64,000 nt of DNA, taken from positions 1-64,000 of the forward strand of contig JAJRQK010000039.1 of assembly GCA_024280295.1 (NCBI GenBank). Reading direction: 5' to 3'. The position numbers were made by a program, and so were the translations under genes. The notes under the pieces are model-generated. The model saw nothing but the letters and a program-made list of their open reading frames with translations, was not told where the DNA came from and searched no databases. Origin of the DNA: Bacteroidota bacterium (GTDB lineage Bacteria > Bacteroidota > Bacteroidia > Flavobacteriales_D > Crocinitomicaceae). Below are positions 61,644-64,000 of this stretch, in pieces (position 1 is the stretch's first letter; every line of letters starts with the position of its first letter).

Positions 61644-64000
61644 ATGAAATCTCTGCTACTCTCACTTTTTACATTTCTCACTTTTGCAGGTCTCATTGCC
61701 CAGCAAACAATAGATTCTCGTTTCGAATCTGCTTATCAAAGCTATCCATCCTTGACAACGGGCATCCTTGAAGCTGTTTCTTGGACCAATACGCATCTTG
61801 TTCATCTTGAGAATTATCAAGCATCTTGTTCTGGCATGCCAATGGCTTATGGAATAATGGGGTTACATGATAACGGCAAGAACTACTTCATCGAAAATGG
61901 ATCTATCGTTGCGAAAATTTCTGGGATTTCAATAGCGCAACAAAAAGCATCTGCTGAACAACAAATTTTAGCTTATGCTAGTTCATATAATCATTTTATG
62001 AACATCGAAGTTACAAACGGTGGAAATCAAACGGATGGTAAAAGCATTCGAAATGTTCTTCTTCAATTAACTGAGATCCCTGATTCTGGCAGCGTAAACA
62101 TACTTGCTCGCGATATGCATATTTATTCTGTGCTGAAATTTCTGAATTCTAATTCAAATGCTTTGAAATATGGCTTCTCACAACATAACATATCTTTAGT
62201 TGACGTTTTCGGACAAACTAACCTCAAAGTATTAGCTGCTAAAAAAATAATATTTGGAACAGATTTCATTCAATCTGACAAAGGAGAAGATTACATTATT
62301 CCACAGGGGAAATCTATCGAATACGGTCCAGCAGTTTGGAATCCTGCACCATCGTGCAATTATAGTTCACGAAGCGGCACTGCCATTTCGGCAATCACAA
62401 TCCATACAATTCAAGGTTCGTATTCAGGTGCAATCTCATGGTCGCAAAACTGTGCCTCTAACGTGTCGTTTCATTATGTAATTCGATCTTCGGATGGTCA
62501 AGTTACTCAGATGGTGTTAGAAGCAAGTAAGGCATGGCATGTTGGTTCCGAAAACCCATATACAATTGGATATGAACATGAAGGATATGTGAATAATCCT
62601 TCATGGTATACCGAACCGATGTACAACAGTTCTGCGGATTTAAGTCGTGATATCGTTGGAAGCGGTTATGGCATTCCTTCATTGAGAACTTATTATGGCC
62701 CTGCAACTACAGGTATAAATTTACTTGGAGGTTGCACAAAAATCAAAGGGCATCAGCACTTTCCGAATCAATCACATACCGATCCAGGGATCTACTGGGA
62801 CTGGGAGAAGTATTACAAATTGATCAATAATTTGCCGACCTACAATGTGATTTCAGCTGCTTCTGGATCACTTTACGACACAGGTGGAGCTGCGGGGAAC
62901 TACCAAGATGATGAGCGCGAATTGTGGTTAGTTCAGCCAACGGCAGCACTAACTGTAACTATTAACTTCAGTGCGTTTGACCTTGAAAGCGGATACGATA
63001 ATATGTTCATTTACGATGGAGTTGATCCAGATGCCCCGTTAATTGGAATCTATACTGGATCAAGCTCACCTGGGACTATTACTTCAACAGGGCCGTCCTT
63101 ACTAATCGAGTTTCGAAGTGATTGCGGAACAGTAGCTTCAGGGTGGGCAGCAACCTATTCGTCAACAATTGGAACAGTTGCCGATGAAACAGCGCCTCTG
63201 ACGGCTATTCAAGCTGATACAACATGGCATACAAATGACTTCACAGTAAATTTCACAGATTCAGATTTAGAAAGTGGGTTGGCTACTCAATACTACCAAA
63301 TTGTTCACCAAGATGTAAATGATAATGGGTGGACTTCAAATGCATCCTATGGGTTTTTAAATGAGGATTTTGAAGACAATTCAAGTAACTGGACGAATCA
63401 AACGGGAGTTTATAGCATAACAACAGCATCCTACGATTTCACTGACGATCTCGAACAAAACTCAAACGCTTATACTCCGATCGTTCAAGATATAACAACG
63501 GACTATCTATTCGAATGGAATCAAAATATAACATCGGCAAGTGCAAGTCAACGCGCAGGATTACATTTTTTCTGTGATGATGCTACTTTGCCAAATCGTG
63601 GTAATTCATACTTTGTTTACCTGCGAGAATCAGATAATTTAGTGCAAATTTACCGTGTTACGAATGATGTATTTCAACTTTATGCGAACGATACGTTGAC
63701 AATTAACAACAATACATGGTATAATTGCAAAGTCAACTATAGTCCAGTATCTGGTATGATAAAACTATACGTCGATGGAAATTTAGTAACGCAGTGGCAA
63801 GATCCAACCCCATTGACATCAGGAAATTCAGTTTCATTCAGAACGGGAGGATGTACAGCAAGTTTTGATGATTTCCACGTCTATCGATCACGAGGAAGTC
63901 AAATTACAGTTCCAGCTGGGGTGACTGAAACGATGGCATTTGAAAGTGAAAATGCAATTGCAACTGGACGCGTGAATTCAATTGTGATTGACAGTGCCGA
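61644..64000 (+). CDS. Secreted N-acetylmuramoyl-L-alanine amidase with CUB domain, partial
   Basis: The frame opens at ATG 61644 and runs off the window (about 785 codons). Residues 1-19 are a signal peptide (TFAGLIAQ). A region of about 200 residues precedes an amidase_2 domain (ITIHTIQGSYSGAISW, VSFHYVIRSSDGQVTQMV, TIGYEHEGYVNN, IKGHQHFPNQSHTDPG), with zinc-type histidines in HTIQG and HTDPG. Next comes a CUB-like domain (ELWLVQPTAALTVTINFSAFDLE, YDNMFIYDG), then beta-rich segments with DSDLESGLATQYYQI. A T9SS sorting domain is expected past the edge. It probably cleaves peptidoglycan of other cells or free muropeptides; this is inferred. Confidence 0.85.
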   Translation, partial: MKSLLLSLFTFLTFAGLIAQQTIDSRFESAYQSYPSLTTGILEAVSWTNTHLVHLENYQASCSGMPMAYGIMGLHDNGKNYFIENGSIVAKISGISIAQQKASAEQQILAYASSYNHFMNIEVTNGGNQTDGKSIRNVLLQLTEIPDSGSVNILARDMHIYSVLKFLNSNSNALKYGFSQHNISLVDVFGQTNLKVLAAKKIIFGTDFIQSDKGEDYIIPQGKSIEYGPAVWNPAPSCNYSSRSGTAISAITIHTIQGSYSGAISWSQNCASNVSFHYVIRSSDGQVTQMVLEASKAWHVGSENPYTIGYEHEGYVNNPSWYTEPMYNSSADLSRDIVGSGYGIPSLRTYYGPATTGINLLGGCTKIKGHQHFPNQSHTDPGIYWDWEKYYKLINNLPTYNVISAASGSLYDTGGAAGNYQDDERELWLVQPTAALTVTINFSAFDLESGYDNMFIYDGVDPDAPLIGIYTGSSSPGTITSTGPSLLIEFRSDCGTVASGWAATYSSTIGTVADETAPLTAIQADTTWHTNDFTVNFTDSDLESGLATQYYQIVHQDVNDNGWTSNASYGFLNEDFEDNSSNWTNQTGVYSITTASYDFTDDLEQNSNAYTPIVQDITTDYLFEWNQNITSASASQRAGLHFFCDDATLPNRGNSYFVYLRESDNLVQIYRVTNDVFQLYANDTLTINNNTWYNCKVNYSPVSGMIKLYVDGNLVTQWQDPTPLTSGNSVSFRTGGCTASFDDFHVYRSRGSQITVPAGVTETMAFESENAIATGRVNSIVIDSA

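Overview
The window is chromosomal DNA from a member of the Bacteroidota, most likely the Flavobacteriia (a Crocinitomicaceae/Fluviicola-like lineage would fit, but I cannot fix the genus). The evidence is a complete SprA translocon gene of the type IX secretion system (T9SS), several secreted proteins with T9SS type A C-terminal sorting domains, -7 promoter boxes of the Bacteroidota type TAnnTTTG, almost no Shine-Dalgarno sequences, and characteristic neighbourhoods: maeB-ruvA-sprA, hemD-DUF4271, nucleotidyltransferase-TPR-DUF4292-EnvC, and DUF177-rpmF-fabH-accB-accC.

Layout. 1-4.7 kb: a partial secreted protein, a small membrane protein, galE, an outer-membrane protein, tatD, ansA, then tRNA-Ser(GGA). 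4.7-12 kb is an accessory-looking segment. It holds a LytS-type sensor kinase with a LytTR regulator, a LamG/T9SS cargo protein, an unknown secreted protein, and a graveyard of fragments: the start of an AlgI/MBOAT gene, a zinc-ribbon gene, the 3' end of its upstream partner, and a second truncated copy of the tRNA-Ser 3' end. 12-20.3 kb: a methyltransferase/TPR/RidA operon, a cluster of lipoprotein and DUF4836-like genes (one frameshifted), DUF1801, phoH and a GNAT acetyltransferase. 20.3-32.5 kb: sprA, ruvA, maeB and an Omp28-like T9SS cargo. 32.7-37.2 kb: a sirtuin, hemD-DUF4271, an acyl-CoA dehydrogenase and two small unknowns. 37.2-45.4 kb: one long leftward operon running from hemJ through enoyl-CoA hydratase, a flippase, dut, a nucleotidyltransferase, TPR and DUF4292 to an EnvC-like protein. 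45.4-48 kb: lysS, preceded by a long hairpin and followed by an IS1595 transposase remnant. 48-54.7 kb: fatty-acid initiation genes (accC, accB, fabH), rpmF-DUF177, pdxA, and a pepA interrupted by an in-frame stop. 54.7-64 kb: a lipoprotein/MORN-like giant pair, a YgiQ radical SAM protein, and the start of a secreted amidase with a CUB domain.

Most of the window is ordinary housekeeping and envelope biology. The parts that deserve a second look are the tRNA-Ser segment with its duplicated 3' ends; a roughly 23-bp motif that abuts two unrelated truncated genes 36 kb apart, as the end of a mobile element would; the two interrupted genes (pepA and the DUF4836-like gene); and the lysS-upstream hairpin. 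I see no CRISPR array, no intact integrase or transposase, and no recognisable defence system.
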